Below are positions 44,414 to 53,423 of a DNA stretch of 64,000 nucleotides, piece by piece. This DNA is from Maridesulfovibrio salexigens DSM 2638. GTDB taxonomy: Bacteria; Desulfobacterota; Desulfovibrionia; Desulfovibrionales; Desulfovibrionaceae. The translations under genes and the position numbers were made by a program. How positions within the stretch are numbered: position 1 is the stretch's first letter; every line of letters begins with the position of its first letter. The notes beneath the pieces are model-generated. The model did not search any database. It was not told where the DNA came from and worked only from the letters and a program-made list of their open reading frames with translations. The stretch is from NCBI RefSeq assembly GCF_000023445.1, contig NC_012881.1:687501-751500 (forward strand). Direction: 5' to 3'.

Positions 44414-44443
44414 TGTAGTCTCCCGATTCAGTTTCGGCTCCGG

Positions 44444-45280
44444 CTATTTCTTTTTGCCGGACCCAATGTTTTGAAGTACGCGGTCCATGATCATGGCCAC
44501 GATAACGATCCCGATTCCTGCCTCGAATCCTTTACCCATCTGCAGTCTCTGGATAGCTTTCCAGACTTCGCCACCAAGTCCTTTGGCTCCGATCATAGCT
44601 GCGATAACAACCATGGAGAGAGCCAGCATGACTGTCTGGTTGACCCCGGCCATAATGGTCGGAGTGGCGATGGGAAGTTCGAGTTTAAAGAGTCTCTGCC
44701 AGCGGTTGGAGCCGAAAGCCTCGGCACACTCCACCAGTTCTTCCGGGACCTGTTTGATTCCTAGGCAGGTCAGCCGGATTGATGGTGGCATGGCAAATAT
44801 GATTGTTGAGAAGATTGCGGCTACCTTGCCCAGCCCGAAGAATGGAATAGCCGGGATAAGGTATACAAAAGCGGGCATGGTCTGCATCACATCCAGCACG
44901 GGCATGACAATTTTATTCACATGTTTGTTCATGGCAGCCAGAATGCCGATGGGTATACCGAACAGCAGTGCCAGCAGGGTTGAAACAATGACCAGTGCGA
45001 TGGTGCTGACAGTGGCTTTCCATAAACCGATATTCCAGATCAGCAAGAGTCCGGCGATGGAAAATATTGTGGTTCTTTTGCTTTTGGTCAGCCGCAGAGT
45101 GATAGCAGCCACAATGAATATGAACAGCCACGGCGGGCAGGCTTTCATGGTTCCTTCGACCACATCCAGTCCTGCTTCAAGCACTGCGGAAAAAGCTTTG
45201 GTGGCAAATGAAAAATGTTCCACCAGAAAATCAATTGACGATTCGATTACTTCCCCGATGGGAATGCGTGGGACATTCAT
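44444..45280 (-). CDS. Glycine betaine/proline-type ABC transporter permease
   Basis: A 278-residue inner-membrane protein with about six helices. The permease-ATPase coupling loop is GANRWQ-like: CAEAFGSNRWQRLFKLELPIA. Also FVYLIPAIPFFGLG and MLALSMVVIAAMIGAKGLG. The ATG at 45280 follows GAGGAGG at good distance; it begins 1 nt after the ATPase stop. Coupling with the ATPase and binding protein makes a full importer. Confidence 0.92.
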   Translation of the reverse strand: MNVPRIPIGEVIESSIDFLVEHFSFATKAFSAVLEAGLDVVEGTMKACPPWLFIFIVAAITLRLTKSKRTTIFSIAGLLLIWNIGLWKATVSTIALVIVSTLLALLFGIPIGILAAMNKHVNKIVMPVLDVMQTMPAFVYLIPAIPFFGLGKVAAIFSTIIFAMPPSIRLTCLGIKQVPEELVECAEAFGSNRWQRLFKLELPIATPTIMAGVNQTVMLALSMVVIAAMIGAKGLGGEVWKAIQRLQMGKGFEAGIGIVIVAMIMDRVLQNIGSGKKK

Positions 45281-45281
45281 T

Positions 45282-46472
45282 CTAATTGCCTCCTCTTTCA
45301 GCAAGGGCACCGATCAGTGTGCCGCGGACAATGACACCCTTCAGTTTTTTTTCTGAATTGATAACCGGCAAGGGAAGCGTTCTGTCCTGCATGATGTTGA
45401 ATAATTCCTGAGCCGGGCATTCCAGGTCAACTGCTTGCAGGTCGGTGTGCATGATTGTCCTGATGTCCTTTCCGCCTTCTTCCACAAGCTTGGCGCAGTC
45501 CCCGGCATTGAGCATGCCGATCAATTTGTGTTTCTCGTCAAGGACAAAGAGATTGGAGATGTTGTTCTTACGCATTTTGCGCAGGGAGGCGCGGGGGCCA
45601 TCGGTTTTCAGGTAGGCCACGGCATCGATCTTTTTCATGACTGATTCTGCGGTGAGGACTTTGGTTATATCAACATCCTCAACAAAGCGGCGCACGTATT
45701 CTGTTGCAGGCTCGGTGAGGATTTCCTCAGGAGTGCCGACCTGTACAATTTCACCGTCTTTCATGAGCACAATGCGGTCGCCGAGCTTGAGTGCTTCGTC
45801 AAGGTCGTGGCTGATGAAGACAATTGTTTTGTGCATGCGCTCTTGCAGGTTGATCAGTTCGTCCTGCATGTCGCGGCGGATGAGCGGGTCAAGGGCGCTG
45901 AAAGCCTCATCCATGAGCAGGATGTCCGGGTCAAGAGCCAGAGCTCGGGCCAGTCCGACCCTCTGGCGCATGCCGCCGGAAAGCTGGTCGGGATAAGAAT
46001 TTTCCCAGCCGGCAAGTCCAACCAGCTCAAGGGCTTCCATGGCCTTCTGTTTACGTGTTTCCGCGTCGGTGTCGGCTATTTCCAGTCCGTATTCTGTGTT
46101 TTTGAGGACAGTACGATGTGGGAAAAGGGCGAAGTTCTGGAAAACCATTCCGAGCTTTTCAAGGCGAACTTTGCGCAATTTGCTTTTGCTCAGGGTGGTG
46201 ATGTCCTCACCATCGATGAATATTTTCCCGCCAGTGGGATCAATTAGCCTGTTGATGCAGCGGACAAGGGTGGACTTTCCGCTACCGGAAAGGCCCATGA
46301 CCACAACGATCTCACCTTCTTCAACACTGAATGAGGCGTTGTTTACGCCTACACCGTGTTTTGTTTTTTCCATAATTTCATCTTTAGTGTCACCCTGCTC
46401 AAGCATAGGGATGATTTTCTTCGGGGCGTTGCCAAAGATTTTATAGAGGTTTTCGACTCTGATTTTTTCCAT
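45282..46472 (-). CDS. Glycine betaine/proline-type ABC transporter ATP-binding protein with CBS domains
   Basis: A 396-residue cytoplasmic ATPase. Walker A GLSGSGKST, signature LSGGMRQRVGLARALA and Walker B ILLMDEAFSALDP; the N-terminal GNAPKKIIPMLEQGDTKDEI leader is typical of ProV/OpuAA. Tandem CBS domains occupy about residues 275-390 and in relatives sense ionic strength or nucleotides. First gene of the three-gene operon. Its 5' region is an unusually long AT-rich stretch. Confidence 0.95.
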   Translation of the reverse strand: MEKIRVENLYKIFGNAPKKIIPMLEQGDTKDEIMEKTKHGVGVNNASFSVEEGEIVVVMGLSGSGKSTLVRCINRLIDPTGGKIFIDGEDITTLSKSKLRKVRLEKLGMVFQNFALFPHRTVLKNTEYGLEIADTDAETRKQKAMEALELVGLAGWENSYPDQLSGGMRQRVGLARALALDPDILLMDEAFSALDPLIRRDMQDELINLQERMHKTIVFISHDLDEALKLGDRIVLMKDGEIVQVGTPEEILTEPATEYVRRFVEDVDITKVLTAESVMKKIDAVAYLKTDGPRASLRKMRKNNISNLFVLDEKHKLIGMLNAGDCAKLVEEGGKDIRTIMHTDLQAVDLECPAQELFNIMQDRTLPLPVINSEKKLKGVIVRGTLIGALAERGGN

Positions 46473-47026
46473 GTCTTCTCCGTTAAGTAAAACTAAACAC
46501 TGTTCCCCAAGCCAATTGAGGACAGTAAAAATTAATTGGAAGCGGTGGTGGTGAGAGAAGAGGAGAGGAGGGGGATTTTTTCCGGTGCGGAATTGGGGTT
46601 GATTTCTTGAACGGGCGTGCCGGTCGGTTTTATGTAGTAATCTTGTTTGGAATGCATTTTTCTATGCAGTGTGCGTTTGTTGTAGTTGTGTTTGATGTTG
46701 TTTTTGAAAAGTATTGTTTTTACTTTGCGAAAGTGCAGTTTGTATAATCTGATTTTAGGCGAAGTAAAAGCTCACATCTGTCGATTGTTGCGGCTTGGTT
46801 AAAATAGGGTAAGCCGTCTTTGTTTCAAGTTCAAAAATTATGAAGCTCGAATTTTAAGGGTAGATAAAATATGAGCCTATGTCAAATAAGATTGATTTTT
46901 GTTTATAAGCTATGGTTATTAAGCTCATTCAGCAACGTATGGAAGTTGAGCTGAGCTGAGAATGTATTGCCGGGGCTAAGGGCATGAGAATGGGGATAAT
47001 CATGGATAATTGCCATAATTGATAAA
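46473..47026. other. Long AT-rich intergenic region upstream of the betaine ABC operon
   Basis: About 550 nt with no credible ORF. It should contain the promoter of the betaine transporter (leftward). I see an inverted repeat CCAATT-N16-AATTGG at 46512-46539 close to the start, and T-rich tracts, but no clear -35/-10 pair. It has no TGCAC dyads of the type seen near the zraP-like genes. Confidence 0.45.
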
Positions 47027-47058
47027 AAAAGCCCGGAAATGAAAATTTCCGGGCTTAA
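47027..47058. terminator. Intrinsic terminator after response regulator
   Basis: A 12-bp stem AAGCCCGGAAAT with its complement and a GAAA loop, with an A run reading as T run on the minus strand, 25 nt past the regulator stop. Confidence 0.88.
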
Positions 47059-47081
47059 AGAGCTTATAGTTGTGACTAATT

Positions 47082-48488
47082 CTACCTGCGGGTCAGGCCA
47101 TATTTTTTCAGTTTGTACTGAAGAGTCCTGCGGCTGATTCCGAGAGCCTCAGCGGTCCTTTCGCGATGATGCTGGTTGGCTTCAAGGGCGGCTATAAGGG
47201 CCTGACGTTCCGCATCATCAAGAGTGGGGGTTCCGGTCGCAGTGGGCGCAGCCTGTTGAGTCTGTTGAGTCGGTTGCGTTGATGGTGCCGCTTCCGGTGA
47301 TGCCTGCCTTGGAGCGGGATTAATCACCTGCGGAGGCAGCAGTTCCGGCCCCAAGACTTCACTGCGGCTCAAAATGATGGCCCGCTCAAGTACGTTTTCC
47401 AGTTCACGGACGTTTCCGGGCCAGTCGTAACGACCGAGCGCATCCAGAAAGGAAGGGCTGACTGAACGTACTTTTTTATTATTCTTACGGCCAAGCTTTT
47501 CCAGCAGATAAGCTACCAGTGAAGGCAGGTCGCCAACACGTTCTCTCAGCGGTGGTATGCGGATTTCAAGGACGCTTAACCGATAGTAAAGATCCTCGCG
47601 GAAATTCCCTTTTTCAACTTCCTTTTTCAGGTCGCGGTTGGTCGCGGCAATGATGCGTACATCAGTTTCCACCGGGGAAACGCTACCTAACGGTTCAACT
47701 ACTTTTTCCTGCAAAGCCCGCAAAATTTTTGCTTGCAGCACCGGATCCATTTCCCCGATTTCATCAAGGAAGAGGGTGCCGCCGGAAGCGAGCTGGAAAC
47801 GTCCGGGTTTGTTGGCATTGGCCCCGGTAAATGCTCCTTTCATATAGCCGAAAAGTTCACTTTCAAGCAGATCCGCAGGCAGTGCCGCACAGTTGACTTT
47901 GACCAGAGGTTTGTCGGCGCGCTGGCTTGCCCTGTGCAATCCTTCAGCAACCAGTTCTTTACCTGTACCGGATTCACCCAGTACGAGGATGGTCGCTTCA
48001 GAAGGTCCGGCCTGTTCAATGAGATCCTTCACGTTGAGCATACCCTGCGAGCTGCCGATCATTTGCTCTGTTGCTCCGGCGGCGGACTTGAGCTTTTCGT
48101 TTTCATCCACCAGTCTGGAGTAATCAAGAGCTTTGGCTAAAACGGCCTTGAGCTCTTCGTTGTCTGCTGGTTTGGTCAGATAGTCGAATGCGCCATGTTT
48201 CATGGCGATAACTGCTGAGTTCACGTTGCCGTAGGCAGTGAGCATGATAACCGGCAGACCGGGCATTATGGTATTAAGCTCCTTGAGCAGGGCCATACCG
48301 TCCATCCCTTCCATACGCATGTCGATCAGGGCTGCATTTAATGTCAGTCCGGGAAGCATTTCAAGGGCCTGTTCGCCGGACTGGGCTTCATGCACATTCC
48401 AGCCGTCACTTTCCAGTACAGCCCGGATAAGCAGGCGCAGTGACGGTTCATCGTCAACTATGAGTACATTCTTTCCTATGGCGTTCAT
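47082..48488 (-). CDS. Sigma-54-dependent NtrC-family response regulator (ZraR-like)
   Basis: A 468-residue transcription activator. Receiver domain residues 1-120 with phosphorylation site D56 (LIDMRM). AAA+ domain with Walker A GESGTGKE (171-178), the sigma-54 contact loop KGAFTGA (218-224) and Walker [12 protein letters not shown] Pro/Gln/Thr linker lies at about 395-425, then a Fis-type HTH ([20 protein letters not shown]). Its ATG shares a base with the kinase stop, so the pair is coupled. Sigma-54 promoters and TGCAC dyads in front of the two nearby zraP-like genes are its likely targets (inference). Confidence 0.95.
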   Translation of the reverse strand: MNAIGKNVLIVDDEPSLRLLIRAVLESDGWNVHEAQSGEQALEMLPGLTLNAALIDMRMEGMDGMALLKELNTIMPGLPVIMLTAYGNVNSAVIAMKHGAFDYLTKPADNEELKAVLAKALDYSRLVDENEKLKSAAGATEQMIGSSQGMLNVKDLIEQAGPSEATILVLGESGTGKELVAEGLHRASQRADKPLVKVNCAALPADLLESELFGYMKGAFTGANANKPGRFQLASGGTLFLDEIGEMDPVLQAKILRALQEKVVEPLGSVSPVETDVRIIAATNRDLKKEVEKGNFREDLYYRLSVLEIRIPPLRERVGDLPSLVAYLLEKLGRKNNKKVRSVSPSFLDALGRYDWPGNVRELENVLERAIILSRSEVLGPELLPPQVINPAPRQASPEAAPSTQPTQQTQQAAPTATGTPTLDDAERQALIAALEANQHHRERTAEALGISRRTLQYKLKKYGLTRR

Positions 48489-50221
48489 TATTCTGATCCT
48501 TCATCACGCGGTGCCGGGAAAAAGAGCATTACGCAAGTTCCATCCAGAGGACCGGGCAGATCCGGTGCGGAGATGGTTACCCGACCATTGTGGCCGCGCA
48601 TGATTGTGTTGACTATAGCAAGCCCTAAACCAGTTCCTTTGGGCTTGTCGGTGAAAAACGGTTCAAGGGCGTGTTTACGGATATCTTCAGGCATACCCGG
48701 ACCGTTGTCGCAGACGCTTAGCCAAACTCCGTGTTCGGTGCCTTCGGCAACAATGGAAATAGTGCCGTTAGTATCCGGAACAGCATCCAGGCTGTTGACC
48801 AGCAGGTTAAGCAGAACTTGTTTGATTCCGTCCGGGTCGGCATAAACCTGCTCAACATTAAGTTCGGTTTGTAGCCGTGTGCCCTTATGTTCAAGATCAA
48901 AACCCATGAGTGTCTGCATGGTTTCGCATATTTCACGCAGGTCCATAATTTCAGGATTCAATTCATGGGGTTTGGACAGATACAGCAGGTCTGTTACCAC
49001 CCTGTTTAACCGGTCTGCTTCGGTGAGCATTGTGGTCGCATATGTACCGTAGGGCTGCTCTTCTTTAAATTTGTCAGCAAATAGCTGTGCGAATCCACGC
49101 AGGGAGCTCAGGGGATTTCGTATCTCATGGGCTACACCTGCAGCGAGGGAGCCGATGGAAGCCAGTCTGCGCGCTTCGTGAAGATCTTCTTCCAGTCCGG
49201 CAATATCGGTGCGGTCACGGATTATGATCATCGTCCGTTGATCTTTTCTACTCTCAAAGTAGGGTAGGAAAATAAGCTCAAGGTTTTTGCCTCCTAGCCG
49301 GATATGCTCCCAGATCACGTTGTCCCGTTTGAAATCCTGTAGGGATTCGTAATTGAAATCATTCCAGTTCTTGCCCACAAGAACTTCATCGCTTTGGCAT
49401 TGCAGCAGCTTATGAGCGGAACCGTTAGCTGAAAGAATTCCGCCCTGAGGTGAAATGGTCAGCAAACCGTCCGGCATATTGTCCAGCAGGTTTGCTTGAA
49501 ACCGCTCCATGCGGGTCAGCTTTTTACCTTGTTCCCTGCGCTGAAAATAGGCCACGGCAAGCAGCCAGAGGACCAGTCCTGCAAGGAATATATAACCGGT
49601 TTGCAGCAGTGCAGCACGGCGGTACTGGTTAAACTGGCGCAGGTGTTTCTCAGCACTTAAGCCCAGCAGTAGAAAGGTCTCTTTATCTTGCGGAGGCATG
49701 AAGCCTCGTCTTTTATGACCGTATAGACGTTGCAGGATTGGCTGGCCCATTGTGCCGTACAGAAGGGCAGCCTTTCCTTCAATCATCACCGGAGTACTGG
49801 ATTCACGCATCTGGGTGATCATATCGAAAAGACCTGGCGGCGGCGTATAGACTGTAGAATCATCATCAGCCTGTTCCACCACCAGTATCGGCTTGCGGTC
49901 CGGTCCGTAGAGCGCGATGTAGAGCAAATCGCCCTCGGCAACCATCTCTTTAAATAGCTCACGCGCATCCGGGATCAATTGCTGGGGCATGCGTCGATTA
50001 TGCATGCCCGGAGAGCGCATGCGCCGAGCTCCTTCGACCAGCTGTATATCCAGACCACGGGCAATGGAACGTGCGGAAAGCAGCATATGTTCAAACACGG
50101 TCTGATGCATCTGGCGCAAGTTGTGCCATGTAAGGTACAAACTTCCGGCTCCTAGAAGGATCAGGGCCAGCAGAGCCAGAGCAAGAGGCAGCTTATGTGA
50201 TTTCTGTGAGCTTAATTCCAT
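48488..50221 (-). CDS. Membrane sensor histidine kinase with PAS domain (ZraS-like)
   Basis: A 577-residue kinase. Transmembrane helices at about 13-31 and 205-226 enclose a ~170-residue periplasmic sensor rich in Met, His and Arg ([25 protein letters not shown]), plausible metal-binding features. A PAS domain (about 240-345) precedes the HisKA helix with phospho-His365 ([15 protein letters not shown]). The ATPase has N box [15 protein letters not shown]1 DNGPGMPE and G2 GTGLGLAIV. It overlaps the regulator gene and follows the DUF4405 gene by 15 nt. The signal is not known; metal or redox stress is inferred. Confidence 0.93.
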   Translation of the reverse strand: MELSSQKSHKLPLALALLALILLGAGSLYLTWHNLRQMHQTVFEHMLLSARSIARGLDIQLVEGARRMRSPGMHNRRMPQQLIPDARELFKEMVAEGDLLYIALYGPDRKPILVVEQADDDSTVYTPPPGLFDMITQMRESSTPVMIEGKAALLYGTMGQPILQRLYGHKRRGFMPPQDKETFLLLGLSAEKHLRQFNQYRRAALLQTGYIFLAGLVLWLLAVAYFQRREQGKKLTRMERFQANLLDNMPDGLLTISPQGGILSANGSAHKLLQCQSDEVLVGKNWNDFNYESLQDFKRDNVIWEHIRLGGKNLELIFLPYFESRKDQRTMIIIRDRTDIAGLEEDLHEARRLASIGSLAAGVAHEIRNPLSSLRGFAQLFADKFKEEQPYGTYATTMLTEADRLNRVVTDLLYLSKPHELNPEIMDLREICETMQTLMGFDLEHKGTRLQTELNVEQVYADPDGIKQVLLNLLVNSLDAVPDTNGTISIVAEGTEHGVWLSVCDNGPGMPEDIRKHALEPFFTDKPKGTGLGLAIVNTIMRGHNGRVTISAPDLPGPLDGTCVMLFFPAPRDEGSE

Positions 50222-50236
50222 TGAATCCGATTATGT

Positions 50237-51088
50237 TTAAGGATTGAGCAGTTCACCGATGGCCCGAGGAGATTCGAGTCCCAGTGCGCCTGCAATTTCC
50301 TTGATGGGGGTGTCTTTGTCAACAATCACACCTTTTTCGCGCAAAATTCCCAGTGCTGTATTCAGGTCAAGATTAAACTTTGCACAGTACGCTTCTACAC
50401 TCATACGACCGATTCCGGCTCCCGCAGAGTGGGAAGGAGATTGTTTGTTGGGAGCACTGGATGTCTCTTTTTTTACAGAATTCTCTTTTCCGGGTTGGTC
50501 CTTGAGGATAATTTCATGAAGTTCCTTAGGAGTCAGTCCCGCTTTATTGGCAATGGATTTGATACTTTCTTTGGTAGATTCCAGTTCTATGCCTGCATTT
50601 TTGATGGATGCTGCTGCCTTATCAAGATCAAGCCCCATGCGTTTGCAGAAAATATTAAGCGGACTGAGTTCCGCGTGGCCATATGGCGGTATACCGTATT
50701 TGGCTTCACCCATAGCTTTAAAATCCTGACTGAATTCGAGCACCTGCTTCATGGGAGGCAAGCCTGCCAGAGTTCCGAAAGCCACGAACAGCGTGATAGT
50801 CAGGCTGATAAAAAAAGCTGGGGAGGTAAAGTTTGATTCACCGGCTTTCTTTTTAAGGTAAGCGAGAATGGGCTTCCAGTTCAGCCAGATGTGCAGGATA
50901 GAGACAACAAGGAAAAGTGCTCCGGTGCAGATGTGGATATCGCCCCATTGCTCTTTACTGAGGCCGAGCATGCTCCAATCCGCCCAATAGGCTACACGGC
51001 CCTGCGGTACGATGTACAGGATGACGCTGGTAATGATCAGGACAATAAAGGAAAAGAAACTGGTCAGGGATGTTGTTTTTCTAAACAT
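50237..51088 (-). CDS. DUF4405-type membrane protein with C-terminal helical repeats
   Basis: A 283-residue protein. The N-terminal third matches the DUF4405/flavinylation-associated cytochrome type: helices FFSFIVLIITSVILYIV, WGDIHICTGALFLVVSILHI (two His, possible haem ligands) and a third helix near 90-110. The rest is soluble and has two similar segments, LNIFCKRMGLDLDKAAASIK and VEAYCAKFNLDLNTALGILR, each followed by an I-K-x-I-A motif; they look like an internal duplication of a small helical domain. Upstream of and probably co-transcribed with the kinase. Could feed redox information to the sensor; that is inference. Confidence 0.75.
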   Translation of the reverse strand: MFRKTTSLTSFFSFIVLIITSVILYIVPQGRVAYWADWSMLGLSKEQWGDIHICTGALFLVVSILHIWLNWKPILAYLKKKAGESNFTSPAFFISLTITLFVAFGTLAGLPPMKQVLEFSQDFKAMGEAKYGIPPYGHAELSPLNIFCKRMGLDLDKAAASIKNAGIELESTKESIKSIANKAGLTPKELHEIILKDQPGKENSVKKETSSAPNKQSPSHSAGAGIGRMSVEAYCAKFNLDLNTALGILREKGVIVDKDTPIKEIAGALGLESPRAIGELLNP

Positions 51089-51157
51089 GAGATTCTCCTA
51101 TGATTTGTACTGATATTACTAACGTAAACTATCCTGAATATGGAAGTGAATTTAATA

Positions 51158-51187
51158 AAAAAAGGAGGACCTTATAGCCCTCCTTTT
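51158..51187. terminator. Intrinsic terminator between zraP-like gene 1 and the DUF4405 operon
   Basis: Stem AAAAGGAGG/CCTCCTTTT with A run on the left and T run on the right. It separates the zraP-like unit from the DUF4405-kinase-regulator operon. Confidence 0.82.
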
Positions 51188-51234
51188 TACCCGTTTTCCT
51201 GTAATTAAGTGTAGATGAACGTTATTTAAAGGAT

Positions 51235-51732
51235 TTAGTAGCAATTGCCGCCGGGGCAATTCATCTGCTTGAAGTTTCCGCAGTTACCGCTACCGCCGGG
51301 ACATCCCTGCTGATAATTACCGCAGCCTCTGCCGCCTTTACCGTATCCTTGCCCCATGGGGGGGAATGACAGACCGGTTTCTTTTTCTATTTCAGCGGCC
51401 ATCTTGTTGTGCTCGGTGTAAAGCTTGTCACGTACATCGGAAAGTTCTTTTACCAGAGCATGGATGGTATCTTTATCGGCTTTGCCGGAATCCACCAGAG
51501 CTTTGAGTTCAGTGTGTTTTGCCCACTGTTCGCTTTTCAGGGTTTGAAATGTGGATTCGTATTTTTTGATGATGTCCTGAACCTGTTTTTGCTTTTCAGG
51601 TGTCAGCTGCTCATATGCAGCCCAGTTACCGTTGTGGTAACCAGCGTTCCGGTAACCGTTTCGTGCCATGGCGACAGATGCTACTGCCAGAACCAGCACA
51701 ACGATCAGCGGAATCAGAGTTTTTCTCTTCAT
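51235..51732 (-). CDS. ZraP/Spy-like periplasmic protein 1 (Cys-rich tail)
   Basis: A 165-residue periplasmic protein with signal peptide (MKRKTLIPLIVVLVLAVASV). The helical core has the LTPEKQKQVQDIIKKYESTF motif (LTxxQ type) and a KALVDSGKADKDTIHALVKE segment of the ZraP/Spy/CpxP family, which chaperones periplasmic proteins and binds metals. The tail is Gly/Cys-rich with five Cys (RGCGNYQQGCPGG..NCG..NCPGGNCY), comparable to the metal-binding tail of ZraP. ATG 51732 has AGGAGA upstream. A sigma-54 promoter lies 50 nt before it. Confidence 0.88.
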   Translation of the reverse strand: MKRKTLIPLIVVLVLAVASVAMARNGYRNAGYHNGNWAAYEQLTPEKQKQVQDIIKKYESTFQTLKSEQWAKHTELKALVDSGKADKDTIHALVKELSDVRDKLYTEHNKMAAEIEKETGLSFPPMGQGYGKGGRGCGNYQQGCPGGSGNCGNFKQMNCPGGNCY

Positions 51733-51779
51733 ATGATCTCCTGATGCGGTTAAAAGTTGTTGCCCTCTCAGTCTACCAT

Positions 51780-51798
51780 AAAGCACGTGCTGTGCCAA
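51780..51798 (-). promoter_or_regulatory. Sigma-54 promoter of zraP-like gene 1
   Basis: Reads TTGGCACAGCACGTGCTTT on the minus strand. The -24 GG and -12 GC are separated by exactly 10 nt. Predicted start of transcription near 51771, giving a leader of about 39 nt, the same as for the second gene. Confidence 0.85.
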
Positions 51799-51833
51799 AA
51801 GTAAAAGTTGTTTTAAAACATGTGTTTAGTATG

Positions 51834-51899
51834 TTTGTGCAAGTTTGCGATACTGTTTTAGTGCAAAGTTTTTGTGCATCATATTGCACAAAAGGTGCA
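51834..51899. promoter_or_regulatory. Array of TGCAC half-sites, probable activator binding region
   Basis: At least four TGCACAAA-type half-sites occur on both strands (about 51834-51842, 51861-51868, 51872-51879 and 51885-51890). The best dyad is TGCAC-AAAAG-GTGCA at 51885-51899, centred about 121 bp upstream of the predicted transcription start. It resembles NtrC-type enhancers (TGCAC-N5-GTGCA). The regulator is inferred to be the NtrC-type protein encoded at 47.1-48.5 kb. Confidence 0.65.
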
Positions 51900-51972
51900 G
51901 GTTTACCTGCAAACCTGCATGTGGGGATTCAGGGCGGGAGTCGCTTAATTTTGGAGGTATTAAAGAAAATAA

Positions 51973-52001
51973 AAAAGAGGCCCGGGGAGGGGGCCTCTTT
52001 T
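51973..52001. terminator. Intrinsic terminator after zraP-like gene 2
   Basis: Stem AAAAGAGGCCC with GGGCCTCTTTT and a G-rich loop, with T run on the minus strand. It ends the zraP-like gene 2 transcript. Confidence 0.85.
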
Positions 52002-52067
52002 CGTCAAAGGGGATGGATGGAGTGTTCTGTTTATGCGTAGGATCTTGTTTGGGGTTATTTATCTAGC

Positions 52068-52544
52068 TTATGAGTTCCAACACCCTCTGTAATCATTGTT
52101 GTGTCTATGGCCTTTACGGGGACCGTCGTCATCAAAGTTGCGACCGCCGCCGAATCCCCGCATAGGCATTTCAATTCCGGTGGCTGTCTGAATTTCATTA
52201 TTGACCTGCTTGCGGAGGTTGTAGGCCTTGGTTCTCAAGTCGACCATTTCCTTAACCAGCTTGCTGATTGTTTTTTGGTCGGCTTTACCGGAATCCACGA
52301 GCGCATTCAGTTCGGTGCGTTTTGCCCACATCTGACTTTTAATGGTCTGGAATTCGTCCTGATGTTTTTGGAAGATGGTTTCCACTTCTTTCTGTTTTTC
52401 CGGGGTCAGCTGCTCAAAGATCTGGCGGGGACCGTTATTGTATCCGTTATGTTCGCCGCCGTGGTATCCGCCTCGGGCCATTGCTGTTCCGGCCATGGCC
52501 ATAACCATAATTGCGACTACGGGAATCACGATTTTCTTTTTCAT
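52068..52544 (-). CDS. ZraP/Spy-like periplasmic protein 2 (His-rich tail)
   Basis: A 158-residue paralogue of protein 1. Signal peptide MKKKIVIPVVAIMVMAMAGT; core FEQLTPEKQKEVETIFQKHQ and NALVDSGKADQKTISKLVKE. The tail differs: Gly/Asp/His-rich (FGGGRNFDDDGPRKGHRHNN) with one Cys. Metal specificity could therefore differ from protein 1. It has its own sigma-54 promoter and terminator. The two genes look like an old local duplication. Confidence 0.87.
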   Translation of the reverse strand: MKKKIVIPVVAIMVMAMAGTAMARGGYHGGEHNGYNNGPRQIFEQLTPEKQKEVETIFQKHQDEFQTIKSQMWAKRTELNALVDSGKADQKTISKLVKEMVDLRTKAYNLRKQVNNEIQTATGIEMPMRGFGGGRNFDDDGPRKGHRHNNDYRGCWNS

Positions 52545-52592
52545 AGTTCTCTCCTTACTTGGATGAATTATTGCTGTCTCGTAATTCTCCTA

Positions 52593-52611
52593 AAGCATGG
52601 CCCGTGCCAAA
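52593..52611 (-). promoter_or_regulatory. Sigma-54 promoter of zraP-like gene 2
   Basis: Reads TTGGCACGGGCCATGCTTT on the minus strand, GG-N10-GC. Leader of about 39 nt to the ATG at 52544, as for gene 1. Confidence 0.88.
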
Positions 52612-52698
52612 GTTACTAACCGCTTAAGTTGCTTGAATTAAGGTTTAATTTCCTTCCTGAGCAGTCTGAAAACACTTATGCAATGAATTGCGCATACG

Positions 52699-52713
52699 TG
52701 CACAAAAAGTGCA
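52699..52713. promoter_or_regulatory. TGCAC-N5-GTGCA dyad upstream of zraP-like gene 2
   Basis: TGCAC-AAAAA-GTGCA, centred about 123 bp upstream of the predicted transcription start, nearly the same distance as in gene 1. A further TTGCAC half-site is at 52728-52733. Likely the same activator binds both. Confidence 0.7.
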
Positions 52714-52751
52714 GATTAAATGTTAAATTGCACTTAGGAAACTTAATGTTT

Positions 52752-53414
52752 CTAAATAGTTTTACCGTCCTCCAGCTCTATTGTGTCTTTAGCCATGCTG
52801 GCATGGACCCGATCATGGGTGACCATCGCGATGGTCAGTCCTTCCTTATTGAGCTTGTGAAGTATTTCTATGATCTCATTGCCTGTTGATTTATCCAGAC
52901 TGCCGCAAGGTTCATCAGCAAAGAGTATGGACGGTGACTTTACCAGAGCCCTCGCAATGGCGACTCGCTGTTGCTCTCCTCCTGACAACTGTCCGGGAAG
53001 ACGGTCTTCCTTGCCCGCAAGTCCCACGCGTTCAAGGCATTCCCTTCCACGTTCCAACAGTTCTTTGTTCGCCGGTGCCAGCCTGTCCAGAAAGGGCAGT
53101 AGCACATTCTCATGGGCAGTGAGATAAGGCAGCAAATGGTGAGACTGGAAGATAATGGAGAATTCTTCCTTTCTAAGTCTGTCGATTTCAGAACCGGGTA
53201 GATTTGTGATTTCTTTTTCCTTGAAATAAACCTGACCCTGCTCAGGTTTAAGCAGGCTCGATATGACGCTTAGCAAGGTTGATTTGCCGGAACCTGACCG
53301 GCCGACAATTGAGGTGAATCCACCTTCAGGTATATCAATTGATACATTGTCCAGAACTGTTACAGCTGCGGACCCTTCACCATAGCTATGGCTGATTGAT
53401 TCTGTCTTAAGCAT
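52752..53414 (-). CDS. LolD/MacB-type ABC transporter ATP-binding protein
   Basis: A 220-residue cytoplasmic ATPase: Walker [10 protein letters not shown], signature [15 protein letters not shown], Walker [13 protein letters not shown], switch VTHDR. It belongs with the FtsX-type permease encoded 9 nt upstream and the DUF2318 lipoprotein-like gene before it. Last gene of this operon; export or mechanotransmission rather than import is expected for this family. Confidence 0.92.
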   Translation of the reverse strand: MLKTESISHSYGEGSAAVTVLDNVSIDIPEGGFTSIVGRSGSGKSTLLSVISSLLKPEQGQVYFKEKEITNLPGSEIDRLRKEEFSIIFQSHHLLPYLTAHENVLLPFLDRLAPANKELLERGRECLERVGLAGKEDRLPGQLSGGEQQRVAIARALVKSPSILFADEPCGSLDKSTGNEIIEILHKLNKEGLTIAMVTHDRVHASMAKDTIELEDGKTI

Positions 53415-53423
53415 ATTAAATCC

